DNA of 64,000 nt from Caulobacter segnis (GTDB taxonomy: Bacteria > Pseudomonadota > Alphaproteobacteria > Caulobacterales > Caulobacteraceae): positions 930,001 through 994,000 of the forward strand of contig NZ_CP096040.1 of the NCBI RefSeq assembly GCF_023935105.1, read 5' to 3'. Positions 47,607-57,381 of this stretch are shown one piece after another (positions within the stretch are counted from its first letter, which is position 1; each line of letters starts with the position of its first letter). Made by a program: the position numbers and the translations under genes. A model generated the notes under the pieces. The model was not told the DNA's origin. It saw only the letters and a list, made by a program, of their open reading frames with translations, and searched no databases.

Positions 47607-50600
47607 ATGAAGGCCCCCGCCTACGCCGAGCTCCAAGCCACCACCAACTTCTCGTTCCTGCGCGGCGCCTCGCACGCGGAGGAGCTGGCGATCGCGGCCG
47701 AGGCCCTGGGTCTGGCCGCCATCGGCGTCACCGACCGCAACAGCCTGGCCGGGATCGTGCGCGGCTGGACGGCGGCCAAGACGCGGAACGTCAGGGTCCT
47801 GAGCGGCTGTCGCCTGGACTTCATGGACGGGACGCCCAGCCTGCTGTGCTACCCGACCGATCGCGAGGCGTTCGGCCGATTGACGCGCCTGTTGACCGTG
47901 GGCCAGCGCCGGGCCGAGAAGGGCGAGTGCCACCTGACCTGGCGGGATTTCCTGGACCACGCCGACGGCCAGATCGGCCTGATCGTCCCGCCCAGGATCC
48001 TCGACGAGGCCTTCGCGCGCGACCTGGCCCGCATGGCCGGCGACCTCTCTGGCCGATCCTGGCTGGCGGCCAGCCGCGCCTACGCCGCCCAGGACCTGAA
48101 ACGCCTGGCGCGCCTGGATGCGCTGGGCCGCGAGGCCGGCGCGCCGATCGTGGCGACCAACGACGTGCTCTATCACGGTCCCGAGCGGCGGCCGCTGCAG
48201 GACGTCATCACCTGCGTGCGCGAGCACTGCACGATCCACGAGGCGGGCTTTCGCCTGGAGGCCAACGCCGAGCGGCACATCAAGTCGCCGGTCGAGATGG
48301 CCCGCCTGTTCGAGCGTTGGCCGCGCGCGGTGGAGCGCACGGTCGAGATCGTCGAACGGATCGGTTTCGACCTGGGCGACCTCAAGGAAGCGTATCCCGA
48401 CGAGCCCGTACCGCCCGGCAAGACGGCCATGCAGCACCTGACCGACCTGACCTGGAGCGGCGCGGCCTGGCGCTATCCGGCCGGCGTGCCCGAGAAGGTG
48501 AAGGCGCAGCTGACCGAGGAGCTGCGGCTGATCGGCAAGATGGACTATCCCAACTACTTCATCACCGTGCACGACATCGTGCGCGAGGCCCGCAGCATGG
48601 GCATCCTGTGCCAGGGGCGCGGCTCGGCAGCCAATTCCTCGGTCTGCTACTGCCTGGGCGTGACGGCGATCGACCCGACCGAGCACCGGCTGCTGTTCAC
48701 CCGCTTCATCTCCGAGAACCGCGGCGAGCCGCCCGACATCGACGTCGACTTCGAGCACGAGCGGCGCGAGGAGGTGATGCAGTACGTCTATCGCCGCTAT
48801 GGCCGGGAATACGCCGCCATCTGCGGCACGGTCATCCACTACCGACCGCGCAGCGCCATCCGCGACGTCGGCAAGGCCCTGGGCCTGACCGAGGACGTCA
48901 CGTCCCTGCTGGCCGGCACGGTCTGGGGCAGCTGGGGCGACGGCCTGCCCGAGGAGCACCTGCGCAACGCGGGCCTGGATCCCGAGGCGCCGGAGATCGC
49001 CCGCGCCGTGGCCCTGGCCACCGAACTGATGGGCTTCCCGCGCCACCTGTCGCAGCACGTCGGCGGCTTCGTCCTGACCAAGCGGAGGCTGGACGAGACC
49101 GTGCCGATCGGCAACGCGGCCATGGCCGACCGCACCTTCATCGAGTGGGACAAGGACGACATCGACAGCCTGGGCCTGATGAAGGTCGACGTCCTGGCCC
49201 TGGGCATGCTGACGGCGATCCAGCGTGCGTTCGGCATGCTGCGGAACGACCACGGCGAGGCCATCGTCGACCTGGCCGACGTGCCCAAGGAGCTGCCGGG
49301 CGTCTACGACATGCTGTGCGTCGCCGACAGCGTCGGGGTGTTCCAGGTCGAGAGCCGAGCCCAGATGTCGATGCTGCCCCGGCTGAAGCCCCGGCGGTTC
49401 TACGACCTGGTCATCGAGGTGGCGATCGTCCGCCCCGGCCCGATCCAGGGCGACATGGTGCATCCGTACCTGAAGCGGCGGAATGGGATCGAGCCTGTGG
49501 ATATGCCCGCGCCGTCACCAGAGCATGGGCCGGAAGACGAGCTTGAGCAGATCCTCGGCAACACCTACGGCGTGCCGCTCTTCCAGGAACAGGCCATGAG
49601 CCTGGCCATCGAGGCGGCCAAGTTCACGCCCGACGAGGCCGACGGCCTGCGCAAGGCCATGGCCACCTTCCGCAACCTGGGCACGCCGGATGAATATCGC
49701 GACCGCTTCGTCGAGGGCATGGTGCGGCGTGGCTACCAGCGCGACTTCGCCGAACGCTGCTTCAAGCAGATCGAGGGCTTCGGCCACTACGGTTTCCCGG
49801 AAAGCCACGCGGCCAGCTTCGCCAAGCTCGTTTATGTCTCGGCCTGGATCAAATGGGCCTGGCCCGACGTGTTCTGCGCGGCCCTGATCAATTCCCAGCC
49901 GATGGGCTTCTATCAGCCGGCCCAGCTGGTCCGCGACGCGCGCGAGCATGGGGTCGAGGTGCTGCCGCCCGACATCCTGGCCAGCGACTGGGACTGCACG
50001 CTGCAGGCGGGGGAGGCGGCTCGGCCCTTCAGGCCGCGTTCCGACAAGGTCGCCGACTACGCCAACCGCCATCGCTGGAAGGCCGTCCGCCTGGGCTTCC
50101 GCCAGATCAAGGGGCTGAAGGCGAAGATCGACATTCCGCCGCTGCTGAAGGCCCGCGCCGAGGGGGCCCGCACGCCGGCCGAGTTCGCCCAAGGCGGTGT
50201 TCCCCAACGCGCGCTGGAACTCCTGGCCGAGGCCGACGCCTTCGCCTGCGTGGGCCTCACGCGGCGCGAGGCGCTGTGGGCGGTCAAGGGGCTGAAGGGC
50301 GAGCACAAGGCCCCGGTCCAGGCCCCGCTGCTGGCCGGCCTGCCGCTGTTCGAAGACAAGGTCGACCTGCCCGGCATGCCTCAAACCCAGGAGGTGGCTG
50401 AGGACTATCGCACCACCAGCCTGTCGCTGAAGGCCCACCCGGTGGGCTTCTACCGGCCGATGCTGACGCGGCGCGGGGTGATCACCGCCGAGCAGCTGCT
50501 GGGCCTGAAGGACGGCCGCAAGGTCTCGGTGGCGGGCCTCGTCCTGATCCGCCAGCGACCGGGCACGGCCAAGGGCGTGGTGTTCGTGACCCTGGAGGAC

Positions 50601-50852
50601 GAGACCGGCGTCGCCAACGCGGTGGTCTGGAAGGATCGCTTCGAGGCCGACCGCAATGTGGTGATGACCGCCTCGTTCCTGGTCGTCCACGGCCGGGTGC
50701 AGCGCGCCGAAAACGTGATCCACATCGTCGCCGAGGGCTTCACGGACCTCTCGGCCCACCTGTCGACCCTGCGCGACGAGCCCGGCGCCCCGGCCCCCCG
50801 CGTGCGCCAGAAGGTGTCGGGACGGCTGTTACGGAGCCGGGATTTCCACTGA
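47607..50852 (+). CDS. dnaE2: Error-prone DNA polymerase DnaE2
   Basis: A 1081-residue C-family polymerase used for translesion synthesis in the SOS response. The N-terminal PHP region ([23 protein letters not shown]), palm acids in [20 protein letters not shown] (about residues 374-393) and GFVLTKRRL are present, with a C-terminal OB domain ([29 protein letters not shown]). ATG 47607 uses a GGAGGGGG ribosome site provided by the preceding palindrome. It depends on ImuA/ImuB, having no clamp-binding role of its own in known mutasomes. The convergent argP frame overlaps its 3' end. Confidence 0.95.
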   Translation: MKAPAYAELQATTNFSFLRGASHAEELAIAAEALGLAAIGVTDRNSLAGIVRGWTAAKTRNVRVLSGCRLDFMDGTPSLLCYPTDREAFGRLTRLLTVGQRRAEKGECHLTWRDFLDHADGQIGLIVPPRILDEAFARDLARMAGDLSGRSWLAASRAYAAQDLKRLARLDALGREAGAPIVATNDVLYHGPERRPLQDVITCVREHCTIHEAGFRLEANAERHIKSPVEMARLFERWPRAVERTVEIVERIGFDLGDLKEAYPDEPVPPGKTAMQHLTDLTWSGAAWRYPAGVPEKVKAQLTEELRLIGKMDYPNYFITVHDIVREARSMGILCQGRGSAANSSVCYCLGVTAIDPTEHRLLFTRFISENRGEPPDIDVDFEHERREEVMQYVYRRYGREYAAICGTVIHYRPRSAIRDVGKALGLTEDVTSLLAGTVWGSWGDGLPEEHLRNAGLDPEAPEIARAVALATELMGFPRHLSQHVGGFVLTKRRLDETVPIGNAAMADRTFIEWDKDDIDSLGLMKVDVLALGMLTAIQRAFGMLRNDHGEAIVDLADVPKELPGVYDMLCVADSVGVFQVESRAQMSMLPRLKPRRFYDLVIEVAIVRPGPIQGDMVHPYLKRRNGIEPVDMPAPSPEHGPEDELEQILGNTYGVPLFQEQAMSLAIEAAKFTPDEADGLRKAMATFRNLGTPDEYRDRFVEGMVRRGYQRDFAERCFKQIEGFGHYGFPESHAASFAKLVYVSAWIKWAWPDVFCAALINSQPMGFYQPAQLVRDAREHGVEVLPPDILASDWDCTLQAGEAARPFRPRSDKVADYANRHRWKAVRLGFRQIKGLKAKIDIPPLLKARAEGARTPAEFAQGGVPQRALELLAEADAFACVGLTRREALWAVKGLKGEHKAPVQAPLLAGLPLFEDKVDLPGMPQTQEVAEDYRTTSLSLKAHPVGFYRPMLTRRGVITAEQLLGLKDGRKVSVAGLVLIRQRPGTAKGVVFVTLEDETGVANAVVWKDRFEADRNVVMTASFLVVHGRVQRAENVIHIVAEGFTDLSAHLSTLRDEPGAPAPRVRQKVSGRLLRSRDFH

Positions 50853-51748
50853 GGCGAGGGGGCCAACGTCCGCGCGGCGGTGGTCCGGACGGCGTGGGTG
50901 AGGCGGTCCAGCAGCCGCGCGGACAGTCGCGAGCGCTGCCAGTAGAGCGAGACCGAGACGCGGCGTCCGGGCGGCAGCTCGACCAGTCGGCCGGCGGCCA
51001 AGTGCGGCGCGGCCAGAACCTCGGGCGTCGTCGCCCAGCCAAGCCCCGCCAGGGTCATGTCCAGCATCCCCGGCGTCGACGGCGCCCAGTGCGTCGGCGG
51101 CGAGATTTCGACGTTCCAGGCTTCCCGCGCCCACCGGGCCTGCAATTGGTCACGTCGGTCGAAGCGCAGGATGGGCGCCGTTCGGAAAGTTTCCGCGTCC
51201 ATACCGTTGGCGAAGACGCGCGCCATATAGGCCGGGCTGGCCGTCGCCAGATAGTCGATCGCGCCCAGCGGATAGGTCTTGCAGCCAGGCACGGGCGCGG
51301 GATCGGCGGTCACGGCCGCCAGCACGTCGCCCGACCGCAGGCGATCGGCGGTATGGGCCTCGTCCTCGAGGACCAGATCCAGCATCGCCCCGGTCTCGGC
51401 CGCGAAGACGGCGGCGGCTTGCGGGAACCAGGTGCTGACGCTGTCGGCGTTGACCGCGACCCGCACGGTCGAGGGCTCCAGGGCCGGACCGGCCAAGCCC
51501 GGCAGATCGCCGATGACCTCGCTTTCCAGGAGCCGGACCTGTTCGACGTGGGCGCAGAGCTTGATCCCGATCTCGGTAGGCCGGCAAGGAACGCCACGGG
51601 TCAGCAGGATCGCGCCGACGCGCTCCTCCAATCCCTTGACGCGCTGCGACACGGCCGAGGGCGTGACACCCAGAACGGTGGCGGCGCGCTCGAAGCTGCC
51701 TTCGCGGGCGACAGCGGCCACGGCGGCGAGCGAGGCGTAGTCCAGCAT
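50450..51748 (-). CDS. argP: LysR-family regulator ArgP, probably missing its true stop
   Basis: The N-terminal winged helix ([36 protein letters not shown]) and co-inducer domain resemble ArgP/IciA, which activates argO in response to arginine and is blocked by lysine. The family is about 300 residues; here the open frame runs 432 residues, the last 130 or so being antisense to dnaE2. Similarity ends near residue 290 ([14 protein letters not shown]). One extra base in the G run at 50863-50867 would end the protein at 50829 (about 306 residues, tail SVEIPAP). Divergent from argO, with a 69-base shared promoter region. Confidence 0.82.
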   Translation of the reverse strand: MLDYASLAAVAAVAREGSFERAATVLGVTPSAVSQRVKGLEERVGAILLTRGVPCRPTEIGIKLCAHVEQVRLLESEVIGDLPGLAGPALEPSTVRVAVNADSVSTWFPQAAAVFAAETGAMLDLVLEDEAHTADRLRSGDVLAAVTADPAPVPGCKTYPLGAIDYLATASPAYMARVFANGMDAETFRTAPILRFDRRDQLQARWAREAWNVEISPPTHWAPSTPGMLDMTLAGLGWATTPEVLAAPHLAAGRLVELPPGRRVSVSLYWQRSRLSARLLDRLTHAVRTTAARTLAPSPQWKSRLRNSRPDTFWRTRGAGAPGSSRRVDRWAERSVKPSATMWITFSARCTRPWTTRNEAVITTLRSASKRSFQTTALATPVSSSRVTNTTPLAVPGRWRIRTRPATETLRPSFRPSSCSAVITPRRVSIGR

Positions 51749-51817
51749 TAGGTTTCCTAAATCGGGCTTAGAAACCTGAGTTAGCCTACATGCGGTGGCG
51801 CGGGCATCAAGTCGCTC

Positions 51818-52444
51818 ATGATTGAAACGCTCCTTCCCGCCTTCACCCAGGGTTTCCTCCTGTCAGGAGGGCTGATCATCGCCATCGGCGCCCAAAACAT
51901 GTTCGTGCTGCGCCAAGGTCTGAAGCGCGAGCATGTCGTCCCCATCGTGATCTTCTGCGCCCTAGCCGACGCGACCCTCATCTGGGCGGGGGTGAGCGGC
52001 CTGGGCGCAATCCTGGCGTTGGTCCCAGGTCTGTCTTTAATCCTGAGCCTGGGTGGCGCGGCCTTCCTGGTTTGGTACGGGGTCTCGGCCCTGCGTCGGG
52101 CGGCCAGGCCGACCGCCCTGGTCGTGAGCGGCGAGGCGGGTCTGACCCTTGGCGCGGCCCTGGCGGGGACGGCGGCCTTCACCTTCCTGAACCCGCACGT
52201 CTATATCGACACGGTGATGCTGATGGGCGCGGTCGGGACCAGCATGCCGCCCATGGAGCGGCCGCTGTTCATTGCCGGCGCGGCGCTGGCCAGTCTGTCT
52301 TGGTTCTCGTCTCTGGGCTTCGGGGCGCGGTTCCTGGCGCCGCTGTTCGCCAAGCCGGGGGCGTGGAAGGCGCTCGATCTTGCTATCGGCGTCATGATGC
52401 TCGCCCTTGCCGCCAGCCTGGTCCACGGCGCGCTGACCGCTTGA
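51818..52444 (+). CDS. argO: LysE/ArgO-family amino-acid exporter
   Basis: A 208-residue inner-membrane protein with about six transmembrane helices. The N-terminal GLIIAIGAQNMFVLRQGLKREHV is the LysE/ArgO signature and FTFLNPHVYIDTVMLMG (about residues 121-137) the second conserved block. It exports arginine (and possibly lysine). Divergent placement with argP supports ArgP-dependent induction. Confidence 0.88.
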   Translation: MIETLLPAFTQGFLLSGGLIIAIGAQNMFVLRQGLKREHVVPIVIFCALADATLIWAGVSGLGAILALVPGLSLILSLGGAAFLVWYGVSALRRAARPTALVVSGEAGLTLGAALAGTAAFTFLNPHVYIDTVMLMGAVGTSMPPMERPLFIAGAALASLSWFSSLGFGARFLAPLFAKPGAWKALDLAIGVMMLALAASLVHGALTA

Positions 52445-52493
52445 GTGGGGGAGCCGGGCTGGTGAAGGGCTCGAGGCGACTGAGCCCCAAGAT

Positions 52494-53771
52494 CTAGGCC
52501 GCCTCTCGCCCCCACACCCGCCGCAGCCCCCAATAGACCGCGCCCGCGACGAGGAAGCTGGGAAGGGTCGCGCCGAGGTCTGGCGCGAGGCGGCTCAGGG
52601 CCTGATAGGCGACGATGCCGGTGGCCCAGGCCAGCAGGGCGGGGAGGTAGAGGCCGGCGCGGGCCTCGGTCGTCGCGCGGCGGCGCATGACGAAGTGGTC
52701 GGTCAGTAGCACCCCGAACAGCGGCGCGAACACCGAGCCGATCAGCAGCAGGAAACTCTCGTAACGGCCGATCGGGGCGAACAGGGCGATCGTCGTGCAG
52801 ACGGCGCCGAAGATCAGGGCCAGGTTGGCGGGCTTGGCTGGGAGCAGGGTGGCGGTCGAGACGGCGGCCGAGTGGATGTCGGCGAAGGTGTTGTCGGTCT
52901 CGTCGATGACGATCAGCAGCAGGGCGATCCCGCCGCCACTGGCGGCCAGGGCCGACAGCAGCAGGGTCTCGCCGCCATTCCCCCCATTGGCGCCCGACGC
53001 CAGGGCATAGGCCGCGCCCAGGCTCATGAACCAGATGTTGGCTAGGCCGTAGCCCAGGGCGCTGCCCCGGAACATGCCGCCGCTGGTGCGGCCGAAGCGT
53101 GTGTAGTCGGCGATCAGTGGCAACCAGGACAGGGGCATGGCGATCACCAGGTCGACGCCGGCGCCGAAGCTGATCTCGCCCGTGCCGGCCTTGGCCAGCA
53201 GGGCGGCCAGGTCGTGCTCGGCCAGCAGCCGCCAGCTCAGCCAGCCGGCGCCGGCCAGCAGCAGCCACAGGCCGAAGGCGCGCAGGAAGCGGCGGACGAA
53301 CGACACCGGCCCGACGATGGCCAGCCAGGTCGCCAGCAGGCCGAAAGCCAGGGTCCAGATCATCGGATTGGACAGGCCGAAGGTCTGGCGGGTCAGGGCG
53401 TCGGCGGCGTCGCGCATGGCGATGATCTCGAACGCGCCCCAGCCAACCAGCTGCACGGCATTCAGCGTCGCCGGGACCGCCGCGCCGCGCGCGCCCAGGG
53501 TCAGGCGCAGGGCGCCCATGGCCGAGAGGCCGGTGTCAGAGCCCACCACCCCGGCGGCGGCCAGCAGCAGGGCGCCCAGGACCGAACCGGTGACGATCGC
53601 CGCCAGGGCCGCGCCCAGGCTCAGGCCCGGAACCAGGAAGGCGCCGGCCTGCAGGACCAGCAGGCCGATGCCCAGGCTGAACCACAGCGAGAAGGCGTCG
53701 CGGGCCTCGAACGTGCGCCGCTCCGGGGGCACGGGCGTCAGGGGCGCGTAGGTGTCGTCGAGCGGGGCCAT
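52494..53771 (-). CDS. NCS1-type nucleobase/hydroxymethylpyrimidine permease (CytX-like)
   Basis: A 425-residue transporter with about 12 transmembrane helices. The segment LVGWGAFEIIAMRDAADAL, the LPLIADYTRFGR block (about residues 216-227) and IDETDNTFADIHSAAVS match the CytX branch associated with thiamine precursors more than the CodB cytosine branch. No TPP riboswitch precedes it and thiD lies 20 kb away, so the substrate is an inference. ATG 53771 or TTG 53774; no clear ribosome site. Confidence 0.75.
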   Translation of the reverse strand: MAPLDDTYAPLTPVPPERRTFEARDAFSLWFSLGIGLLVLQAGAFLVPGLSLGAALAAIVTGSVLGALLLAAAGVVGSDTGLSAMGALRLTLGARGAAVPATLNAVQLVGWGAFEIIAMRDAADALTRQTFGLSNPMIWTLAFGLLATWLAIVGPVSFVRRFLRAFGLWLLLAGAGWLSWRLLAEHDLAALLAKAGTGEISFGAGVDLVIAMPLSWLPLIADYTRFGRTSGGMFRGSALGYGLANIWFMSLGAAYALASGANGGNGGETLLLSALAASGGGIALLLIVIDETDNTFADIHSAAVSTATLLPAKPANLALIFGAVCTTIALFAPIGRYESFLLLIGSVFAPLFGVLLTDHFVMRRRATTEARAGLYLPALLAWATGIVAYQALSRLAPDLGATLPSFLVAGAVYWGLRRVWGREAA

Positions 53772-53791
53772 CAATCTGGTTTAGCAGGCGC

Positions 53792-53843
53792 TAGAGCGCG
53801 TTAGGGTTAGGTGTACGCGGGTAACCCGCTCTAACGCGCTCTA
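53792..53843. repeat. Dyad repeat upstream of the permease
   Basis: TAGAGCGCGTTAG at 53792-53804 and its exact complement at 53831-53843 surround GCGGGTAACCCGC, itself a palindrome. Two nested dyads lie between the permease start and the nusG terminator. Confidence 0.7.
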
Positions 53844-53864
53844 AATGTAAGAATTGGGGCACGG

Positions 53865-53895
53865 AAAAGCCCCGCGCCTTGCGACGCGGGGCTTT
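53865..53895 (-). terminator. Rho-independent terminator after nusG
   Basis: On the minus strand AAAGCCCCGCG pairs with CGCGGGGCTTTT and runs into TTTTCC. It lies about 28 bases beyond the nusG stop, so nusG is the last gene of its operon here. Confidence 0.88.
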
Positions 53896-53922
53896 CGATA
53901 GATCGTCAGTACGCGCTGATAA

Positions 53923-54480
53923 TCAGGCGATCTTTTCGACCTGGTTGTATTCCAGCTCCACCGGGGTGGCGCGGCCGAAGATCGAGACGGTGACGCGCAG
54001 GCGGGCCTTTTCCTCGTCGACATATTCGACCGAGCCGTTGAAGCTGGCGAACGGGCCGTCGGTGACGCGGACGTTCTCGCCCACTTCGTACAGGACCACG
54101 GCCTTGGGGGCGGCGACGCCTTCCTCGATCGTGCCGATGATGCGCTGGACTTCCTTTTCGGAGACCGGCATCGGCTTGGAGCCGCTGCCCAGGAAGCCCG
54201 TGACCTTCGGGGTGTTCTTGATCAGGTGGTAGGCCTCGTCCGAGAGGTTCATCTTCACCAGGACGTAGCCCGGGAAGAACTTGCGCTCGGCGTTGACCTT
54301 ACGGCCGCGGCGGATCTCGACGACCTCTTCGGTCGGCACGAGAATCTCGGAGAAGTTCTCCTCCAGGCCCTGGTTCTTGGCCTGCTCGCGGATGCTCTCG
54401 GCCACCTTCTTCTCGAAGTTCGAGTAGGCGTGGACGATGTACCACTTGTGGTTCGGGTTGGACGCGGTTTCGGTGCTCAT
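53923..54480 (-). CDS. nusG: Transcription termination/antitermination factor NusG
   Basis: A 185-residue factor that binds the RNA polymerase clamp and couples it to Rho or ribosomes. NGN domain: WYIVHAYSNFEKKVAESI (about residues 13-30), FFPGYVLVKM, TPKVTGFLG. KOW domain: VRVTDGPFASFNGSVEYVD (about residues 137-155). It lies 10 bases after secE and ends at a terminator; ribosomal protein genes do not follow as they do in many bacteria. Confidence 0.95.
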   Translation of the reverse strand: MSTETASNPNHKWYIVHAYSNFEKKVAESIREQAKNQGLEENFSEILVPTEEVVEIRRGRKVNAERKFFPGYVLVKMNLSDEAYHLIKNTPKVTGFLGSGSKPMPVSEKEVQRIIGTIEEGVAAPKAVVLYEVGENVRVTDGPFASFNGSVEYVDEEKARLRVTVSIFGRATPVELEYNQVEKIA

Positions 54481-54490
54481 CGTCTCTATC

Positions 54491-54811
54491 TTATCCCGAG
54501 GTGGCCAGCTTCAGAAGCTGGTTGATCGCGAAGCCGATACCGCCGTCGACGGCGGTGAAGAACAGCGACGCCAACACCACCATGATGAAGACCATCACCG
54601 AGGTGATCCAGGTCTCCTTGCGGGACGTCCAGGTGATCTTGCGGGCTTCGGCGCGGACCTCGCGGGCGAACTGGGCCGGGCTGGTGCGCTTCTTGGGGGC
54701 GGCGGGAGCGGCGGCCGAGGTCGCGCCAGCGCCGGCGGGCGCCATCGCCGCTGCCGTTTTCGCGGCGCGGTTCTTCATCGCGGTCGGGCTGGATCCCGGT
54801 TTCCTGGCCAT
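54491..54811 (-). CDS. secE: Protein translocase subunit SecE
   Basis: A 106-residue single-span SecE with an Ala/Pro/Lys-rich N-terminal extension of about 45 residues. The conserved amphipathic helix FAREVRAEARKITWTSRKETW (about residues 48-68) is followed by one transmembrane helix (about 70-96). It stabilises SecY in the preprotein channel. ATG 54811 is chosen over GTG 54826. It follows tRNA-Trp on the same strand. Confidence 0.9.
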   Translation of the reverse strand: MARKPGSSPTAMKNRAAKTAAAMAPAGAGATSAAAPAAPKKRTSPAQFAREVRAEARKITWTSRKETWITSVMVFIMVVLASLFFTAVDGGIGFAINQLLKLATSG

Positions 54812-54873
54812 GCTCTTGAGGCTCACGACTTCCTAGAATGCGGGCCATCACGCGACCCGTCGGAAACATATAG

Positions 54874-54949
54874 TGGCAGGAGTGGGGGGACTCGAACCCA
54901 CGACTTTCGGTTTTGGAGACCGACGCTCTACCAGCTGAGCTACACTCCT
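54874..54949 (-). tRNA. tRNA-Trp (CCA anticodon)
   Basis: A 76-base cloverleaf on the minus strand: acceptor AGGAGTG/CACTCCT, D arm TAGCTCAGCTGGTAGAGC, anticodon stem TCGGT/ACCGA around the loop CTCCAAA (anticodon CCA), T arm with GGTTCGAACCC, discriminator G and an encoded CCA end. It lies just upstream of secE-nusG, a common arrangement. Confidence 0.96.
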
Positions 54950-55435
54950 GCGGACCGACCGCCCTTTCGGGCTGACGGACACCCGGAGACAGGCAGCGCG
55001 CCGGGAGGCTTTGAAGCCTCGGCGCGCCATGTCCTGTCGCCAGAGCCGCGCCATTTAGCAGGGTCGCATGCGGCGGGCAAGCGGGGCGCAACGGTTTGAC
55101 GGGTTTGGGCGCCTTCAACCCCGCGCTTCAAGGGGCGGCGAGGGCGCGAAAAGGGGATCGGAAGCCCTCGTTGCGGCGTTATTTCGCCATGCCCACGATC
55201 TCGTCGCCCCAACCGCAACCCTCATCGTCCGGCCGTCCGTCGAATCGGGAGGTCGAGCACGAAAACCAACGTCCCGCGCCTCGGGACGGCCAACCACCCA
55301 GGCCGGCCACCGAGCCGCGCGGCGCGGCCGACAGCACCCGTTCGCCGAAGACCCGGACCGATCCGGGCTCCGGCGAGGGGTCATGACAGGGTCCTGAGCG
55401 CGACGGACGTTTCTATCGTCACGCCCTGGACGGGA
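54950..55435. other. Intergenic stretch, no supported gene
   Basis: 486 bases between tRNA-Trp and the lipoprotein gene. It should hold the promoter of tRNA-Trp-secE-nusG at its left end. An open frame at 55189-55386 (+) would encode 65 very Pro/Ser/Arg-rich, disordered residues; there is no ribosome site and frames are open on the other strand too, so I do not call it. Confidence 0.5.
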
Positions 55436-55852
55436 TCAGCCGGCCTTTTCCTTGGCCTTGCCGGTCTTGCTGGCGTCGTTGGACGCGCTGGACGGCAAGG
55501 TCGCGCCGCACTGGATGCCCAGGTAGGACCACTTCACGTCCGTCAGCTGACGGCCGCACTGGGTGTTCTTCCCAAGATCCTTGCCCTGCAGCGACACCGC
55601 CACGCCCTTGGATAGATCCGGGGCGGGACTGGCGGTGCTGATATCATAGTAACCGCCGCCTCGGCCCTTCACGACCAGGCAATTGGTGTTCTCGACGGGC
55701 CTCACGCAGCCCGAAGCGGTGACAGGGGTGCCTTCCACGACGACTTGCTGGGCCTGCGCGACTTTCGTCTTCGCGCCGCCTTCGCTGCAGCCGGCCAAAC
55801 CAAACGCTAACAGACCAGCCGCCGCGGCGGCCCCTACGAACCAAACCCGCAT
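55436..55852 (-). CDS. Small lipoprotein of unknown function
   Basis: A 138-residue protein with a lipobox LAGC (Cys22). The mature domain (VEGTPVTASGCVRPVENTNCLVVKGRGGGYYDIS, then CGRQLTDVKWSYLGIQCG) has four cysteines that could form two disulfides and looks like a small beta-barrel or OB-like fold. It ends in a Lys/Ala/Ser tail. ATG 55852 has GAGGAA just upstream. No family is recognised with confidence. Confidence 0.75.
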   Translation of the reverse strand: MRVWFVGAAAAAGLLAFGLAGCSEGGAKTKVAQAQQVVVEGTPVTASGCVRPVENTNCLVVKGRGGGYYDISTASPAPDLSKGVAVSLQGKDLGKNTQCGRQLTDVKWSYLGIQCGATLPSSASNDASKTGKAKEKAG

Positions 55853-55987
55853 ACGTTCCTCCGTATCGTTGGCTCCGCGAACGAAGCAAAAGGAAGTCTG
55901 CGCTTCGTTCGAGAGACCGGCAATCACATTTTTGACGTTTTCGAAAAACCGGTGCGGCTGTTTCGCGGAATAGGAAAAAGATTGTCC

Positions 55988-56209
55988 TTAACCGGACGAC
56001 TCGCGCACGGCCTCGCGAAACTGAGCCTGGTCAAGCGCAATCCCATGCCGGTTGAGCTTGATACCTCTTCTCATCTGAACAACTGTTCGCGAACCGAGAC
56101 GCCGCTTTCTGAACCTCGATGAATACTGCGACTGATCTTTCGGATCGTCGACACAAGGGGCGGCTGTCGAGGCGGCTGGCGAAGTTTTTCCAAAGCCGGC
56201 TTTAGACAA
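55988..56209 (-). CDS. Possible small protein, uncertain
   Basis: A 73-residue frame in the 496-base gap between the lipoprotein gene and fpr. The sequence is basic (FRKRRLGSRTVVQMRRGIKLNRHGIALDQAQFREAVRESSG) with less GC-biased codons than neighbouring genes and an orderly helical look. No strong ribosome site is seen and no family is recognised. The rest of the gap (56210-56348) holds the fpr upstream region and nothing else I can name. Confidence 0.3.
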   Translation of the reverse strand: MSKAGFGKTSPAASTAAPCVDDPKDQSQYSSRFRKRRLGSRTVVQMRRGIKLNRHGIALDQAQFREAVRESSG

Positions 56210-56348
56210 CCGGCGTTGACATGGAGACGGCGCTGCTCAAATGAGACAGCCAGCCGCCTCAGGGCCGTGGTGGCGTCGAACCCGCGCCGCGCCGACCGGC
56301 GCACCCGCTCTCTCCGCGCCGTGCGCGCCAAGGATTCAAAGAGTTCAG

Positions 56349-57188
56349 ATGACGGCCACCGCGACCGCTCCTGTCCCCGCATCGCCCCCCGTGAAGGAAG
56401 CGCCTTACTTCGTCGAGAAGGTGCTGTGGGTGAAGCACTGGACCGACCGCCTGTTCAGCTTCGCCATCACCCGCCCGGCCAGCTTCCGCTTCCGCTCGGG
56501 CGAGTTCGTGATGATCGGCCTGCCGCCCCGCGAGGACCTGGGCGAGAAGAAGCCGATCCTGCGCGCCTATTCGATCGGCTCGCCGCACTTCGCCGAGGAG
56601 CTGGAGTTCTTCTCGATCAAGGTTCCGGACGGTCCGCTGACCTCGCGCCTGCAACAGATCAAGGAAGGCGACGAGATCCTGCTGGGCAAGAAGCCGACCG
56701 GCACCCTGGTGCTGGACGCCGTCCGCCCGGGCAAGCGGCTCTTCCTGTTCGGCACCGGCACGGGCCTGGCCCCGTGGTTGTCGGTCGCCCGCGACCCCGA
56801 CGCCTACAGCCGCTTCGAACGGGTCATCGTCGCCCACGGCGTGCGCGAGGTGAAGGAGCTGGCCTATCGCGACCTGTTCACTCGCGAGATCCACGACGAT
56901 CCGCTGGTCGGCGACGAGGCCAAGGCCCAGCTGACCTACTATCCGACCGTGACCCGCGAGCCGTTCGAGCGCCAGGGCCGCTTCACCGACCTGATCGAGA
57001 GCGGCAAGCTGTTCGCCGATCTGGGCCTGGACCAGGTCAAGTTCGATCCCGAGCACGATCGCGCCATGCTGTGCGGCTCGATGGCCATGATCAAGGACAC
57101 CGCCGCCCTGCTGGAGGCCCATGGCCTGAAGGAAGGCTCGAACGCCGAGCCGGGCGACTTCGTGATCGAGCGGGCGTTCGTCGGGTAG
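56349..57188 (+). CDS. fpr: Ferredoxin-NADP reductase
   Basis: A 279-residue FAD enzyme that moves electrons between NADPH and ferredoxin or flavodoxin. FAD-binding RAYSIGSP (about residues 70-77), the NADP loop GTGTGLAPWLSVARDP (about 136-151), CGSMAMIKD and the C-terminal ERAFVG are typical of bacterial FPRs. ATG 56349 is used; the frame is open upstream to 56241 but that extension is not similar to the family. In relatives it is induced by oxidative stress. Confidence 0.92.
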   Translation: MTATATAPVPASPPVKEAPYFVEKVLWVKHWTDRLFSFAITRPASFRFRSGEFVMIGLPPREDLGEKKPILRAYSIGSPHFAEELEFFSIKVPDGPLTSRLQQIKEGDEILLGKKPTGTLVLDAVRPGKRLFLFGTGTGLAPWLSVARDPDAYSRFERVIVAHGVREVKELAYRDLFTREIHDDPLVGDEAKAQLTYYPTVTREPFERQGRFTDLIESGKLFADLGLDQVKFDPEHDRAMLCGSMAMIKDTAALLEAHGLKEGSNAEPGDFVIERAFVG

Positions 57189-57218
57189 GCATCGCCTCCT
57201 CGAAAGCACACAAAACCT

Positions 57219-57358
57219 GCCTTCCTAGGCCTTGTGCCTAGGACCCATGGCCGAGCCAGGCGCGGGCGGTCTAGAAAGAGCACCGTCCGTGTGGGCGGGC
57301 TACGATCGCGCTCAATACGAGCCGGACGCTGGGTCCTAGGCACGAGGCCTAGGAAGGC
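57219..57358. repeat. Long inverted repeat between fpr and moeA
   Basis: Arms of 29 bases at 57219-57247 and 57330-57358 are inverted copies with one mismatch (core CTAGGACCCA and TGGGTCCTAG). They enclose 82 bases without a gene. The arms themselves contain CCTAGGCCTTGTGCCTAGG, a smaller palindrome. The right arm ends 23 bases before the moeA start. Confidence 0.85.
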
Positions 57359-57381
57359 GGATTCGTTTTGGGGCTAGGTGC

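Noticed and set aside
46536..49463. A 975-codon open frame on the minus strand opposite imuB and dnaE2
   Set aside because: Its translation is a low-complexity Gly/Arg/Ala/Gln mixture with no domain, opposite clear imuB and dnaE2 coding.
52494..53920. A thiamine riboswitch before the CytX-like permease
   Set aside because: The conserved TPP-aptamer cores (CUGAGA and the ACCUGA-like element) were not seen in the upstream region.
55096..55386. A 96-codon frame between tRNA-Trp and the lipoprotein gene
   Set aside because: Disordered Pro/Ser/Arg composition, no ribosome site, and open frames on both strands.
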